From: Phycomyces blakesleeanus NRRL 1555(-)
Taxonomy: Eukaryota; Mucoromycota; Mucoromycetes; Mucorales; Phycomycetaceae
Direction of reading: 5' to 3'
DNA length: 64,000 nucleotides
Assembly: GCF_001638985.1 (NCBI RefSeq)
Contig: NW_017265149.1
Coordinates: 987,619 to 1,051,618 of the forward strand
Below the pieces are notes generated by a model, which saw only the letters and a program-made list of their open reading frames with translations, did not search any database and was not told the DNA's origin. Shown piece by piece: positions 41,928 through 58,722 of the stretch (position 1 is the first letter of the stretch; each line of letters starts with the position of its first letter). Both the position numbers and the translations under genes were made by a program.

Positions 41928-44900
41928 TTAAAATCTCCACGATAAACTGTCGAGGCCTGGCCAAATTGGCCAACCCCACCTTACGCTCATTATTTATACG
42001 CCACCTACGCTCTCAGCATGTCGATATACTCGCCCTGCAAGAAACTCATGCTTCCTCTATGGATATACAGAACACATTCAATATGCAGTTTAGGACTACT
42101 TCCTCAGTTTGGTCCCAACATTGTGGTTTAGTGTGCCTAACTCCTATGATTTCTATTGTCAACCCTTTAACCTCTGTCTGTGGCCGATGTATATCTGCTA
42201 CAGTTGAGCATGCCAACAATAATTTTTCCCCTTTTCAGATCTGTGTGGTATATGCCCCAGCTACAGTTGGACAGCGGTATAAATTCCTATCTGCCCTGCT
42301 TGCTAACTCTTTATTATTGCCCACTCATCCTTCACGCTTCATCCTGCTGGGAGATTTTAATCACTCCTATCACACTCGTTCACCTCGGCCCCGACTTGCA
42401 CCTCATACGTGGCTCCAATTCCTCTCTGACCACCTCTTTGACTGTGTCACTATGCCTGATTCTACCCCTATGCCTACCTTCCATCGCGGCACAACGTCCT
42501 CCACCTTGGACTATATATTCTCCTCTTCCGATATGTTTTCCCACCGCATTTCGTCTTCCGTGGATTATATTCATCCGCAATGGTCAGACCATTTCCTACT
42601 TTCCGCATCTTTTCTCTTTGATTCAGGCACTGTCTTGGGGAAAGGCCTATGGCGTGCCAACCCACGTCTGTCCTACAACCAGCATTTCTGCCTCCAGCTT
42701 GACTCTCACATTCATTCCCTCGTCCACTCTCTACCAACATCTCTATCTGTTCAAGAACAGTGGGATAGTCTCAAAACCGATGTCATCCATTTTATCCGCT
42801 CTTATTGCCGTCGCCTTCGCCGCAACCTCACTACGATAGAAGCCCAGTTGCAGAGCAAGCGCGCGCACCTGATACAAAAGTACCGACTCAACCCCTCCAT
42901 TAACTTCCAGCTTCCTTTTGTGGAACGACAGATTCAGGACATACAACACGAAAAGGTAGAAACACAGGCATTGCGCGCTGGAAAACACTGGCGGGAACAG
43001 GGTGAGACCTCTGCCGGTTACTTGAAACGTACGATTGAAACACGACAAGTCCGTAAGACGATCTCTGGCCTACGCCACCCCTTCACCAACGTCCTTTCGA
43101 CACAGCCTTCTATCATGACCGATTCCGCGGCTGCATTTTATAAAGATTTGTATTCCCCCGATGACATTGAGCAAACCGCTGTAGACGACCTTCTACATAA
43201 TCTTCCGACTCATATTGTTCTCTCTGACGCTCTTGTAAACAAACTCACTTCCTCCTTTTCCATCGTAGACATACGAGAAGGTGCGCAGCGGTCTCCTTCC
43301 GCCAGCAGTCCCGGTCCCGACGGGATACCCTATGAAATCCTTCGTCTCCTTTTTGACCATCCCGCGTGTGCTCATATCTTGGAAAAGCTTTAAAATGACG
43401 CTCTCACCACTAGAGTTTTTCCTGCCTCTTGGCAATCTACTTGTCTCTCCTTGCTACCGAAGAAAGGAGACCTTACATCTTTGAAGAACTGGCGACCTAT
43501 TGCCTTGATTAACACTGATGCAAAGGTCTTTACTCGACTACTCAATGCCCGTATGATTCCTGCTGCCAGCTCAATTGTGTCTCAATATCAAACCGGGTTT
43601 GTGAGGGGAAGGTTCATTGCTGACAATGGCATGCTCGTCAAGACCATTATGGAACAGGCCCGGCTCACTCAATCCACCAGTATTGGCTTGCTCTTGGATC
43701 AAGAAAAGGCTTACGATCGTGTACACCCCTCGTACCTGCGACAAGTCCTGCGCCATTTCCGTTTCCCTTCCTCTCTCGTCGATTGTATTTGCAACCTATT
43801 CTTCTCTACTCGAATACGAGTCAATGTGAACGGTCATATCTCCCGAGAACTTGTTCAGCACCGCGGTCTCCGACAGGGCGATCCTCTGTCCCCCGTTCTC
43901 TTCAATCTCGCCTTTGAGCCTCTTCTACGCCGCCTCCAACATGACCCTGAATTTTCTGGGTTTCTCCCACCTATCTCGCCAATCCTTCCAGCCCCCCCTC
44001 CAGTCAAATGTCTTGCATATGCGGACGATGTCATTGTTTTCCTCTCCACACCCGAATGTTTCACACGCCTCCACACACATCTTGCCACTTACTCTCGGGC
44101 CTCCAATGCCAAGATCAACATGGCCAAGACGGAGGCCATATCGCTTTCGGGACAACCACTTCCTCACTGGATCACGTTCCTACAGGCCCATCAAATAACA
44201 TCCTGGCACGACCGTTCCTGTCCTGACTCCCTCCGCTACCTTGGCTTCCCTCTTGTCAGTTCGATTGCCCAACGCGATGCCTTTTGTTCCTCATTGTTAA
44301 CAACCATACAATCTTCCTGCGCCATACACCTCACTCGATCCTTATCGATCCGGGGGCGTGCCACCGTTCTCAATACTCTCATTCTCTCCCGTCTCTGGCA
44401 TGTCCTACGCGTGATCTCTGTTCCTGTGTCGTTTCTCGATAAAGTGAAGTCAGTCATGGGTCAGTTCTTGCAGCACCGAATGTTTCCTCCCATTAAGCTG
44501 TCCACTCTTTGTCTCCCTCTTCGTTCTGGCGGCCTTGGAGTATTAGATCCTTCTATACAACAAGGTGCTCTTCAGCTGCGCTGGTTACGTCCTCTCTGTC
44601 TCTCTCCTCACTCCACCTCTGGCTTAGTTCCTCCTTGGCTGTCCTTTCTCTTACGTTATCATACGTCTGGCACCGACCCCCAATTGCCACTTCTCTTCCA
44701 CGATCTTCGCCCCCCCCCCCGATCTAACTGGCCTTGCAGGTTGCTTCCGCAACATATTCTCTGCTATTGATAGGCTCCCGCACGACTTCTCCTCCCTTGC
44801 CCCCAACATTGCTACGTGTTTAGCACTTCCCCTCCGCTCAGTATGCCTACCAGCCACAAGCACTACCTCCTTCCCTCCCTCCTGGCAACACCTCCGCGTT

Positions 44901-45725
44901 GAAGATGCCTTTCTTGTTGACCCTTCTTTCGACGTTCTCTGCCGTCGAGCGCCGGCTGATTTCCCACGCAACCCGCTCATATTGCGCAAGTTTTTCAAGA
45001 GAGTTGACTCTCGCGACATCTTGCTACAACCTTTCCTTGTTCGCGCTTTCCTCCCTTCTCATATCCTTCAGCTCAATTACCCTTCCATTCCTTCCCGTTC
45101 AGGTTCATCAATCAATGCTAGCCCTTTTGTTTGCGGCCTTTTACCTGGAATACCGTGGTCCAAGCTGAAACCTCGTATGTATCGTTCTCTTTGTTCCTCT
45201 TCTGTTTCTCCTCCCCTGTCGTCTACACTGTCCAGCTCACAATGGCGAATCTTTTGGAACCTTCCTATACACCACCATGTCCGCAACATCTGGTACCGAG
45301 GTCTGCACCACAAATTGTCATCCCGCTCCCTGTTGCATCGCATACTTCCTGGCCCCTTCCCCACCGACTCTTGCCCCATTTGTGAAGCCTCTACAGACAC
45401 ACTCGACCATTTCCTCTTCTCCTGCCCCCTCAAAATTGACGTTTGGTCTACATTCTGGCAAGATGTCTTTGGATCTAATCCTACTCTTCCTATACTCCAT
45501 GATGCATTTTACAACCTGTCTTTCCCCTATACCCGCCCCTCTGATATTCACGCCGCCTCTCTCTTTAGCTGTGCCCTTCTGGCGATCTGGCGACATCATT
45601 GGTCCACGGTGTTCGACAATACACCTTTTGTATCTTCCACCGTCCTATCTACCGCTTCCCGCTTGGTTGCCATATTTAAGGCTGAAAAATCTCTTGATGA
45701 CCTTGCCTGTTCTCTTGCTACTTAG
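41924..45725 (+). pseudogene. LINE ORF2: APE endonuclease + reverse transcriptase, two lesions
   Basis: Domains in order: AP-type endonuclease (STINCRGL start, LQETH, LLGDFNH, PQWSDHFLL), then reverse transcriptase (KNWRPIAL, FVRGRFIADN, LLLDQEKAYDRV, GLRQGDPLSP, YADD at 44018-44029), then a C-terminal zinc motif (CPICEASTDTLDHFLFSC). The frame is broken twice. A TAA at 43391-43393 lies in the linker just before the RT core, and the frame changes at an 11-C run at 44710-44720, after which the rest is open to TAG at 45723. Everything else reads through, so this copy is young. The C-run change could also be a sequencing slip. Confidence 0.9.
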
Positions 45726-45872
45726 CTCTACCTTTAGTTTTCCTTCTTACATATACACCTCAAAAAAAAAAGCAAAAACCCAAAAACAAATTTTGTGACG
45801 TGCGTCCTTTTTTTTTAGCTAGTGATCCTCACAATAAAAACCTGAGCTCTAATTGCTCCCTACAAAAAAAAA

Positions 45873-45887
45873 AAAATGATAGTAAAA
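45873..45887. repeat. 3' target-site duplication of the LINE
   Basis: Exact copy of 40591-40605, next to the A-rich end of the element. Confidence 0.9.
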
Positions 45888-47048
45888 TTGAAACAAATTA
45901 TACATCTTTAATCCAACCTATTATTTTTTTTTGTTTTGTTTTTAATTGTTCTATTTTATCATAGTTTTTATTGTAATGTAAAATTGGTTATAATTAACTA
46001 TAAAAATAATAATCATTACGTATATATTAAAGGCTTGTTGTATCTTTCTAATCTTGTTTTGCTTTAAAGCACCATAAGAAGCAGTGCATTGCATATATTA
46101 CCTACCGCGCAAATATTTAAAATCCTATTATTTGGTTTGGGCTCTCTTCAGAATTTCAACACCTACTTCTCATTAAGCACTGTGTATATCAGAAAATAAT
46201 AGTAGGCTTATCCTAAGTTTTGCTTATTCAACGTTACAGGGGATATCAATAGTGGTCCTTTTCTTTTTACCTATCGATAAACCATGACCTTGTTATTATT
46301 TTCCCAGATCACCAGCATTTTATCAAATGAACAATTAATGTACCTAAATATGAAAGCAACCACTTCATATGTATATATATTTACCGGAATCAACTCTATA
46401 AAAATGGTACCTTTTGTACCAAGTACATATAATACACCAATTTTGGTTATAGCAACACATTTCATAAGAGTCAAAGTAATCAAGGTCTCATTCTCTGTTT
46501 TACTAATAGTCTGAGATTCATCAAAATATCTATTATTAAGCTTAGTATTTTCGTAATTGTATTATTACCACGTACTAGTTCATTATTCATGTACATATAA
46601 TTCTTATGGTCTAGCACTATATTGAAACCATATTTTTGGTAGCTTTATATTTAATTCAAATTAGATTAACCCATGATTAATGCTTGCTGATGAAATAAAT
46701 TTAATCGAATGACAGAAAAGAATCATTTTGTGTAATCGTCTCGCGTCTTTAAATCGCCCTAAAATAACAGACACTTCTTGTATAAAATTGATTGATGACA
46801 AAATGTCTTTGATATAGGGTATTGTTCTTTTGGTAAATAATGCCACCTTAAAAATAATATAATCTCCTCAAGAGCACTTTTATTTTTCTGGTTTGTTGTC
46901 TTTCATAAATGTCTCATGGCTGTAAAGTTACCTTTTTTTAGGATTCGATATTCTTGAAGAAAAAAAAAATACAATGACCAGCCTTGAATAAAAAGGAAAA
47001 AGGTGTTGTCTTATTGAAAACAATATACTCCTTTTTTCTCTTTTCAGT
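45888..47048. other. 1.16 kb spacer upstream of the F-box gene
   Basis: AT-rich without strong microsatellites. Short opposing frames at 46271-46514 are shadows of each other and lack family features. The last 60 bp (pyrimidine-rich, CTCCTTTTTTCTCTTTTCAG) may be a promoter start region. No gene called. Confidence 0.5.
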
Positions 47049-48875
47049 ATGTCAGTATCTAGACTCCCACACGAGGTTCTTGTTAATATCGCATTCTACT
47101 TGCCGATAGAGTGCTGTAGCGAGACTGCATTAGTTTGCCGAGCATGGACGGTACCTTTCATGGAGAAAGCATGGAGTATAATCCAAATATCAACAGAAAA
47201 AAAAGCAAAAGCTCTATACAACCTACTTTTGAATGAAAAATCCCTTGTCCACAGCCATGTAGACGACGTAAAGAGCATCATTATCAACGGGGACGTCATC
47301 TTGCCCGAAAATGTATTTCTCTCTCTTCAAGACAATTTCCAGTCAGTAGTATATCTTCAGATCACCTCCAGCACTTTTCAGAACTACTGTACTTATCCAT
47401 ACCACAACTGGAAAAAATGGAAATCTTTGACCATACTTTACCTTCATGTTCTGAGCGATATATTCGGCATAGAGGATATCGTACCTGTGCTCTCATACCT
47501 GCCTAATATCGCCGAGCTCAACCTCGGAAATAGTCATGATCTCAGTCAATACAGTATGCGTTGGACACATTTAGATCTGTTACAAGAGCAGCTACCCAAA
47601 CTCGATACCCTCATTCTGTACCTAGATCTCGAACCAATAGATACCACAGATTTTGAGACAATATCTTCAGGTCCCGTACATCCTAGGTTAATTTCTTTTT
47701 CCTACTATGGAAAGCCCTTTTCCATGACATGGCTTTATTATTGGGCTAAAAGATATCCACAGCTATGCGAACTTTACAGCATTTGTCGCCCAGTCGAGAT
47801 ACCGAAAGTCGAAACCACAATATCTGTACTACAAGCAATGCTGAAACTGAAGGACCCACTAAACCACTTGGAAACGGCTTTCTTTAGAAGCAATCCGCGT
47901 GGTGGAATTATAGACCCCTCTTTTTTACAGATACTCTTCTTAAATACAAACCACTTGATGGATGTCAACTGCCTCGTTTCTACACGAGACGAAGATTCAT
48001 CCAACACAACTAGCGTACTAAAAGCCTTGATGCGATCATACAAGTCTCTTTTAAGACTTACACTGGAAATTAAGGAATACAGCTCATATCCAACCTCAAT
48101 AATCAATTCATTCAAGATTTGTCCTTCTTTGGTAGTCTTGGATATCAAGTCCAGAGGAACTGTATTCAAGCTTGACCAAATCTTAAACTATTTCCCGGTT
48201 TTGGTGACAATGAAACTCAACATTAAAAAACTCTGCCTCAGTCAAAGTGCCAACAAACTTCCGCCAAGCCATTCTCTGCGAAATTTTGAAATTCAAAATG
48301 CTGATTTTGATTTCAGTCTGTTCAGTTATCTCTCTAGACGCTGCTACTTCATAGATACGTTCTTTATGTCTCAAGTACTGATAACCGAATCACCCTATCT
48401 GTGGCATGGATATATCTTTATCGACATGCCGTTCAGTTCATTTACATCAATAAAGTTTGATCGCGTATATGTTCGTGGAGTAAAAGGTCCTATCAACAAT
48501 ATGAAAAATGTGCTGCTATCGATTACCCAGCTTTATGACCAGCATTGTCGTATAGATTTGTTGCCTGACCTCAAAGCCAAGATCAAGGGTACTATCTTAT
48601 TTAAAGGATATATAGAAGAGAACACCGATTCCGATATAAGGTGGGAAAATATTGCAGATAAAGATTCAAGTGAATTTCTTGCAAATTTCGAAAGCATTGA
48701 AGCCGGAAACAAGATCCCACTTCGCCAATTTAAACCCAAAGGATGGTTTGAAATACTTACTTGCGTATCCGATTGTGAAGATACTTTAGATATAGAAGTC
48801 ATTCCGTTGAATTACATCAAAATTCGATGCGAAGTTATTGAAAGCTTTGATCTTACTTATAAAAGTTCAATATAG
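47049..48875 (+). CDS. F-box protein with a leucine-rich-like repeat region (single exon, 608 aa)
   Basis: F-box proteins recruit targets to SCF ubiquitin ligases through Skp1. Residues ~4-45 form a typical fungal F-box (RLPHEVLVNIAFYLPIECCS, then LVCRAWTVPFMEKAW). The remainder has irregular leucine-rich segments (LPNIAELNLGN, LPKLDTLILYLDL, KSLLRLTLEIK, CPSLVVLDIKS, FPVLVTMKLNI) that probably make a horseshoe for substrate binding. It belongs to the large F-box/LRR-like families of early-diverging fungi; I cannot name an orthologue. No intron, and AT-rich codons unlike the GC-rich LINE upstream. Confidence 0.8.
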   Translation: MSVSRLPHEVLVNIAFYLPIECCSETALVCRAWTVPFMEKAWSIIQISTEKKAKALYNLLLNEKSLVHSHVDDVKSIIINGDVILPENVFLSLQDNFQSVVYLQITSSTFQNYCTYPYHNWKKWKSLTILYLHVLSDIFGIEDIVPVLSYLPNIAELNLGNSHDLSQYSMRWTHLDLLQEQLPKLDTLILYLDLEPIDTTDFETISSGPVHPRLISFSYYGKPFSMTWLYYWAKRYPQLCELYSICRPVEIPKVETTISVLQAMLKLKDPLNHLETAFFRSNPRGGIIDPSFLQILFLNTNHLMDVNCLVSTRDEDSSNTTSVLKALMRSYKSLLRLTLEIKEYSSYPTSIINSFKICPSLVVLDIKSRGTVFKLDQILNYFPVLVTMKLNIKKLCLSQSANKLPPSHSLRNFEIQNADFDFSLFSYLSRRCYFIDTFFMSQVLITESPYLWHGYIFIDMPFSSFTSIKFDRVYVRGVKGPINNMKNVLLSITQLYDQHCRIDLLPDLKAKIKGTILFKGYIEENTDSDIRWENIADKDSSEFLANFESIEAGNKIPLRQFKPKGWFEILTCVSDCEDTLDIEVIPLNYIKIRCEVIESFDLTYKSSI

Positions 48876-48970
48876 ACGTGTAATCATACTCTTCTTAAAA
48901 TAAGTGTAATACTATCAATAAAAGAAAAAGTACATATTACAAGAATAAAAATAAAAAAATACTTTATTTT

Positions 48971-49420
48971 TTAAAACAGATCGAATAAATCATCATCATA
49001 GTTTTCAAGAATAACTTTGTACATTTCTCCAGATGTTCTACAATTAAGTAGCATACGACTTATGGTTTTGTCTGCTGAAAAATTATGAAACAAGACAGGA
49101 ATTGCGTTAATAGCATCCTCTTCGCTGAAAAGATTAAAGTGTATGAAGCTTTTTGTTTTCAGGATCCAGAATGCAACGTCTTCTTCCGGAAATAGGTCAG
49201 AATGGAACGGGTAGTCAGAGAATATTCTTCTTGCTGCATTGCTATTGATTTCAGTGCATTGTTTTCCGGTTTCCTTTGACTGCCTTTGGTCCCTATTATC
49301 TATGGTCTTGATTGTAATTCGCTTCGTGTCGACTTCGTGCCTGAAGTTATTATTAAAAGCCAATTTCGAGAGCTCCTCAGGAAAAGTGCTTTTTCCTGGC
49401 CTTTGTCTTTCTACTTTCAT
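48971..49420 (-). CDS. Small single-exon Gag-capsid-like protein C (149 aa)
   Basis: Most diverged member of the family seen at 2458, 4179 and 50290. The C-terminal part has VAFWILKTKSFIHFNLFSEE, then DAINAIPVLF and TSGEMYKVILENY. These align with gene D (SWINDMKMYIHFHEFNEQ, DALYIIPAHL, TSKEMYEAILSQF). The Asp-Met pair and the second Trp are lost. The N-terminus is basic and has no clear coiled coil. It converges on the F-box gene, 95 bp away. Function unknown. Confidence 0.5.
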   Translation of the reverse strand: MKVERQRPGKSTFPEELSKLAFNNNFRHEVDTKRITIKTIDNRDQRQSKETGKQCTEINSNAARRIFSDYPFHSDLFPEEDVAFWILKTKSFIHFNLFSEEDAINAIPVLFHNFSADKTISRMLLNCRTSGEMYKVILENYDDDLFDLF

Positions 49421-50289
49421 AATTTATATTTTATACTCAAAATGATTTCTGAGGATGACTGGAAAAGATAAAGTAACAAATAAAGATAGATAAACGTTTA
49501 GTTCATTTTATATAATATATTCACCAAAAAAAAATAGGGATACTTCATGTACTTCATTATTCCCCCCAAAACAACTTTTACTGTGGTCAGTGACCTGCCC
49601 AATCCTGTTTTTATCTTACCCTAGTATATCATATTGTTGATAAATGGAATTTTCAAAAACTTATAGCAGTATATAAAAGCTGAAACTCTTACCTATGAAC
49701 TCTCAGAGTGCAAACTAGCCCCAGAAGAAAATAAGAAAGTGTCTATTAATACCAGCGCACAATTACATATACTGTGGTCTTATTAGCTACTCAAGATTGC
49801 TTGGCATAGCAAATTTGAGCAAAAATCAGGATCAGGTTTCATACATGTTAACGTTTATATGGGATAGCTTCTGTTTAATCTCTTATTTAAATATACTGCA
49901 AGTTTTCAATATATAGATATATATATATATATATGTACTTTTATTATTATATTAAGATATCATAATACGATAAGCATTCCAAAGCACTAGATTCAATATC
50001 TACAGACACACACACAATCAAAAGCTTGTATAACTGTATTTTATAAAGCTGATCCAGCAAATTACCAAGTAAAATATAAGATAAAAAACTCTACTTGTAT
50101 TATTTGAAGAAAAACACACTAAAAGTGCCTCGAACATAAAGTAAAATATTATCTATATAGTCTGCCATAGTACAAACTGATTCCAATAAACACAATTAAT
50201 AGTGTATAAATGCATGTATATTAAGCAAAAAAAAAGCGTTGTAAGCTCGTAATATCAATCTTTTATTCATTTTGTTTGCTAATTTTATC
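49421..50289. other. 0.87 kb spacer between capsid-like genes C and D
   Basis: It holds a (TA)n tract at 49914-49933 and a TATATAAAAGC motif on the + strand at 49671-49681. No gene or LTR seen. Confidence 0.5.
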
Positions 50290-50724
50290 TTAGGATAGCG
50301 GACTAAACTGGCTTAAGATAGCTTCATACATTTCTTTAGAGGTATATAAAGGATTATGTACAATATGACGGTCATACCAAACTCTGACCATTCCAGAAAG
50401 ATGAGCAGGTATAATATACAAAGCATCTTGCTCATTGAATTCGTGAAAATGAATATACATTTTCATATCGTTAATCCATGAATCGACTAATTTGCAACGG
50501 CCAGAAAAGACTGGAGGTGTCTTGTTCAAGATAGGATTGTTTCTTATAGTCTCTTCCTTGAGTGTGTATGGAGATGTTTGTGACATTCTTTCTAGGACAT
50601 CGGTGGAGCTTGAATAATTTTCACAATCTTTAAACTTCGTAAGTTTGGAAATGTATACTCTGATTTCCGCCAAAGAAACTGCTATAGATTGAATATAGTG
50701 TTTGGCTATCTTGCTGGGGCTCAT
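50290..50724 (-). CDS. Small single-exon Gag-capsid-like protein D (144 aa)
   Basis: The family member that most resembles retrotransposon Gag. After an N-terminal amphipathic segment (YIQSIAVSLAEIRVYISKL) comes PPVFSGRCKLVDSWINDM, then MYIHFHEFNEQDALYIIPAH, LSGMVRVWYDRH and EMYEAILSQF. This is the order of the Ty3/gypsy capsid N-lobe: P-x-F-x-G, Trp, (F/Y)-(F/I), L-x-G-x-(A/V)-x2-W(W/Y), then a helix ending in Phe. The protein stops where a C-lobe and zinc knuckle would follow. No protease, reverse transcriptase or LTR is nearby. Confidence 0.6.
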   Translation of the reverse strand: MSPSKIAKHYIQSIAVSLAEIRVYISKLTKFKDCENYSSSTDVLERMSQTSPYTLKEETIRNNPILNKTPPVFSGRCKLVDSWINDMKMYIHFHEFNEQDALYIIPAHLSGMVRVWYDRHIVHNPLYTSKEMYEAILSQFSPLS

Positions 50725-51645
50725 GATTTACAATTAGTTAAAGTAAAGAAGTTTGAGAATGTATGTCTAACGCTATTTAAATATAATCAAACATTATTTG
50801 TGATACATATGAGTTGCGTTTTATCAGCATTGTTCAACCTTTGTTTATTTGCTCAGAAAATTCGTTACAGAAACGCCTACTTAAAAGTATTACAGGTCCC
50901 GGGATATTGAACGCCTGTACTGACTTGGACCTTAAGTCAGCGAAAGTTGTTGTTGTTGTTAGTTGTTGTTAACCTGTTATATATATATATATATATATAG
51001 TTTGATAGATTGGGTAATAGCACAAATGTATATTCTGGTAAAGATGTATACAAATGAAGACTACTCCCCTTACTTCTTTATTTACACTTAAGTTATAGTA
51101 TTGAGATGGTTCACTGAAAAGATGATAAGCCAACATTTTAAAGTAATTTGTTTTTCTATTATATCATAAATGTAAAACATGAAAGCAATATTTATACGCA
51201 TGCTTCTTTTTTAACAGAATATAAATCTGTGTTATCACCAAACCTGCCCCACTGTATATATATATTTAATTGAAAAGCTATGGACCGTGTACTTCATGAT
51301 ATATTATTCGTCTAAAAATTAAGGCCAGACGGCTTACCACACAACAATCGAGCTTTTAATTAAACCATTTAGAATTATGAGGTTTTGGGCACATGATTTT
51401 TTTTAAAAAAAAGACAGGCAAGAAAACTATGAAGCCATTTCGTTTTATTTATTTTTCTTTTATATATAATGGTTAAGCGATATTTCATGAAAAGAATAAC
51501 CTGAGCTGTTAATATTATAAAACGAAAGCATGCAGCATAAGGAGCCATGTATAAGAAATATGATAAAAAGATATGGTATTCAGATGAATTTTATGTGCAA
51601 AGCCTGCTAAGCTTTAATGGCTCTAAACTAATCCAATTTCATTCT
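50725..51645. other. 0.9 kb spacer downstream of RPB1
   Basis: It carries GTT repeats (50948-50971), a (TA)n tract (50976-50999) and a T8A8 palindrome (51397-51412). It includes the RPB1 3' UTR (minus strand). No gene. Confidence 0.55.
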
Positions 51646-57499
<5,854 letters not shown>

Positions 57500-58722
57500 T
57501 CTGTATATTTATGAATGTTTGATCAGGAAAGATTGTTTAAGAAACACAAAGTATAATGCAGAGCAATTGATATTTGCGTATTAAAAAGAAAAGTTATTTT
57601 TTTGTTTTTTTTTCTCTTTTTGTTTTTCTGATGGTCAAATGCCGTATATGTGTTTGTATATATGTCGTTGTTAAAAGATGTTAGACGGTGACGGCCAGAA
57701 CAATCAGGTAAGCGTTCTAGAATCACAGGAGATACTTGTTGTTCGAACAGATGAAAGGTTCGAACAAAAGAGCTAAAGGGCGCGCAGCAGTGAACGTCAG
57801 CGTATAAAAGCGAGAGAATCTGCTATATGCACCACCTCTAGTATTGAAAACAACACTTATTGTGACGTAAAATCTTTAAATAAACCTCCGCCTCACCAAT
57901 AGGAACCCTCAATGATTTTCCTAACCCGTGCTTCTGCCATTTGTTTGATTTAGCTTTGAACTTACATCATTGGATATTTATAAAAGCTCTTGTGGATTAA
58001 GTATATAAAAGATTATCTCATTGACTTTTGAAATTTCTAATGGGCAAGCATAATTATGAGAGCTTCAGAGAATCTTTCGGAGATTCTTGCTTATTTAAGA
58101 TCAGCATCTTAAATGGATTATAGTTAATGAACTTTGTCTACAAAATTCTTGAATATTATGTTCTTTTGTATAAATACATAGCTTCTGTAATTTTATAGAA
58201 ATTTTGTATTATAAAAACTAAAATCTATTACTTATAAGACAGATAGATTAATGTAAGCTTTACAATGTGTTTACTAGGCTCATAATAGGCTGATATCTGC
58301 CCAAAAAATAAGCTTTATAAAGCAATTTACCAGTTTATTCTTGCATATGGATGGTTCAACTAAATTATTCATATATTGTAATAATGTAATAATTCCTTTC
58401 TTACTCAGAAAGCATGTCAATACTTTGGGCAACTAATTAGCTATAAGCAGTTTTTAGGCTCAACACATTTAGATAGATCAAATTAACTAATATACAAAGT
58501 AAACTTATAGTTTCATACCTTGCGAAAAAAAAACATATAAGCGCACGCTTATATACCCATTTATACATATTTTAATCTTCCGAGCTTTCTCGCTACTCTT
58601 CATACTTCTTTTAATGCAATGTTAAAGCCTTTGTGCCATATTTGTGACTGTTCATGGACGTTTGATCGCCCAAAATATTTTCGTTACAAGAAGCTGAACA
58701 AGCACGCTTTGTAACAGTAACA
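57500..58722. promoter_or_regulatory. Divergent RPB1/ELP1 intergenic region, 1.2 kb
   Basis: It must contain both promoters. CCAAT occurs at 57896-57900. TATAAAAG-type boxes on the + strand lie at 57803-57810, 57978-57986 and 58003-58010, 700-920 bp before the ELP1 start, which is far for a fungal TATA. A small inverted repeat (AGAATCT/AGATTCT) sits near 58070-58088. No coding region recognised. Confidence 0.5.

Larger units (their letters stand above)
40606..45872 (+). mobile_element. Non-LTR retrotransposon (LINE), near full length, ORF2 lightly damaged
   Basis: A two-ORF LINE with Gag-like zinc-knuckle ORF1 and an endonuclease/reverse-transcriptase ORF2, an A-rich 3' end (45864-45876 shared with the duplication) and a perfect 15-bp target duplication, the marks of target-primed reverse transcription. 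ORF1's start codon is the third base of the element, so there is either no 5' UTR or truncation fell exactly there. The element is much more GC-rich than its surroundings, with different codon use from host genes. Confidence 0.92.

Noticed and set aside
46271..46514. Opposing frames of about 70 codons
   Set aside because: They are mirror shadows of each other in AT-rich DNA with no motif.
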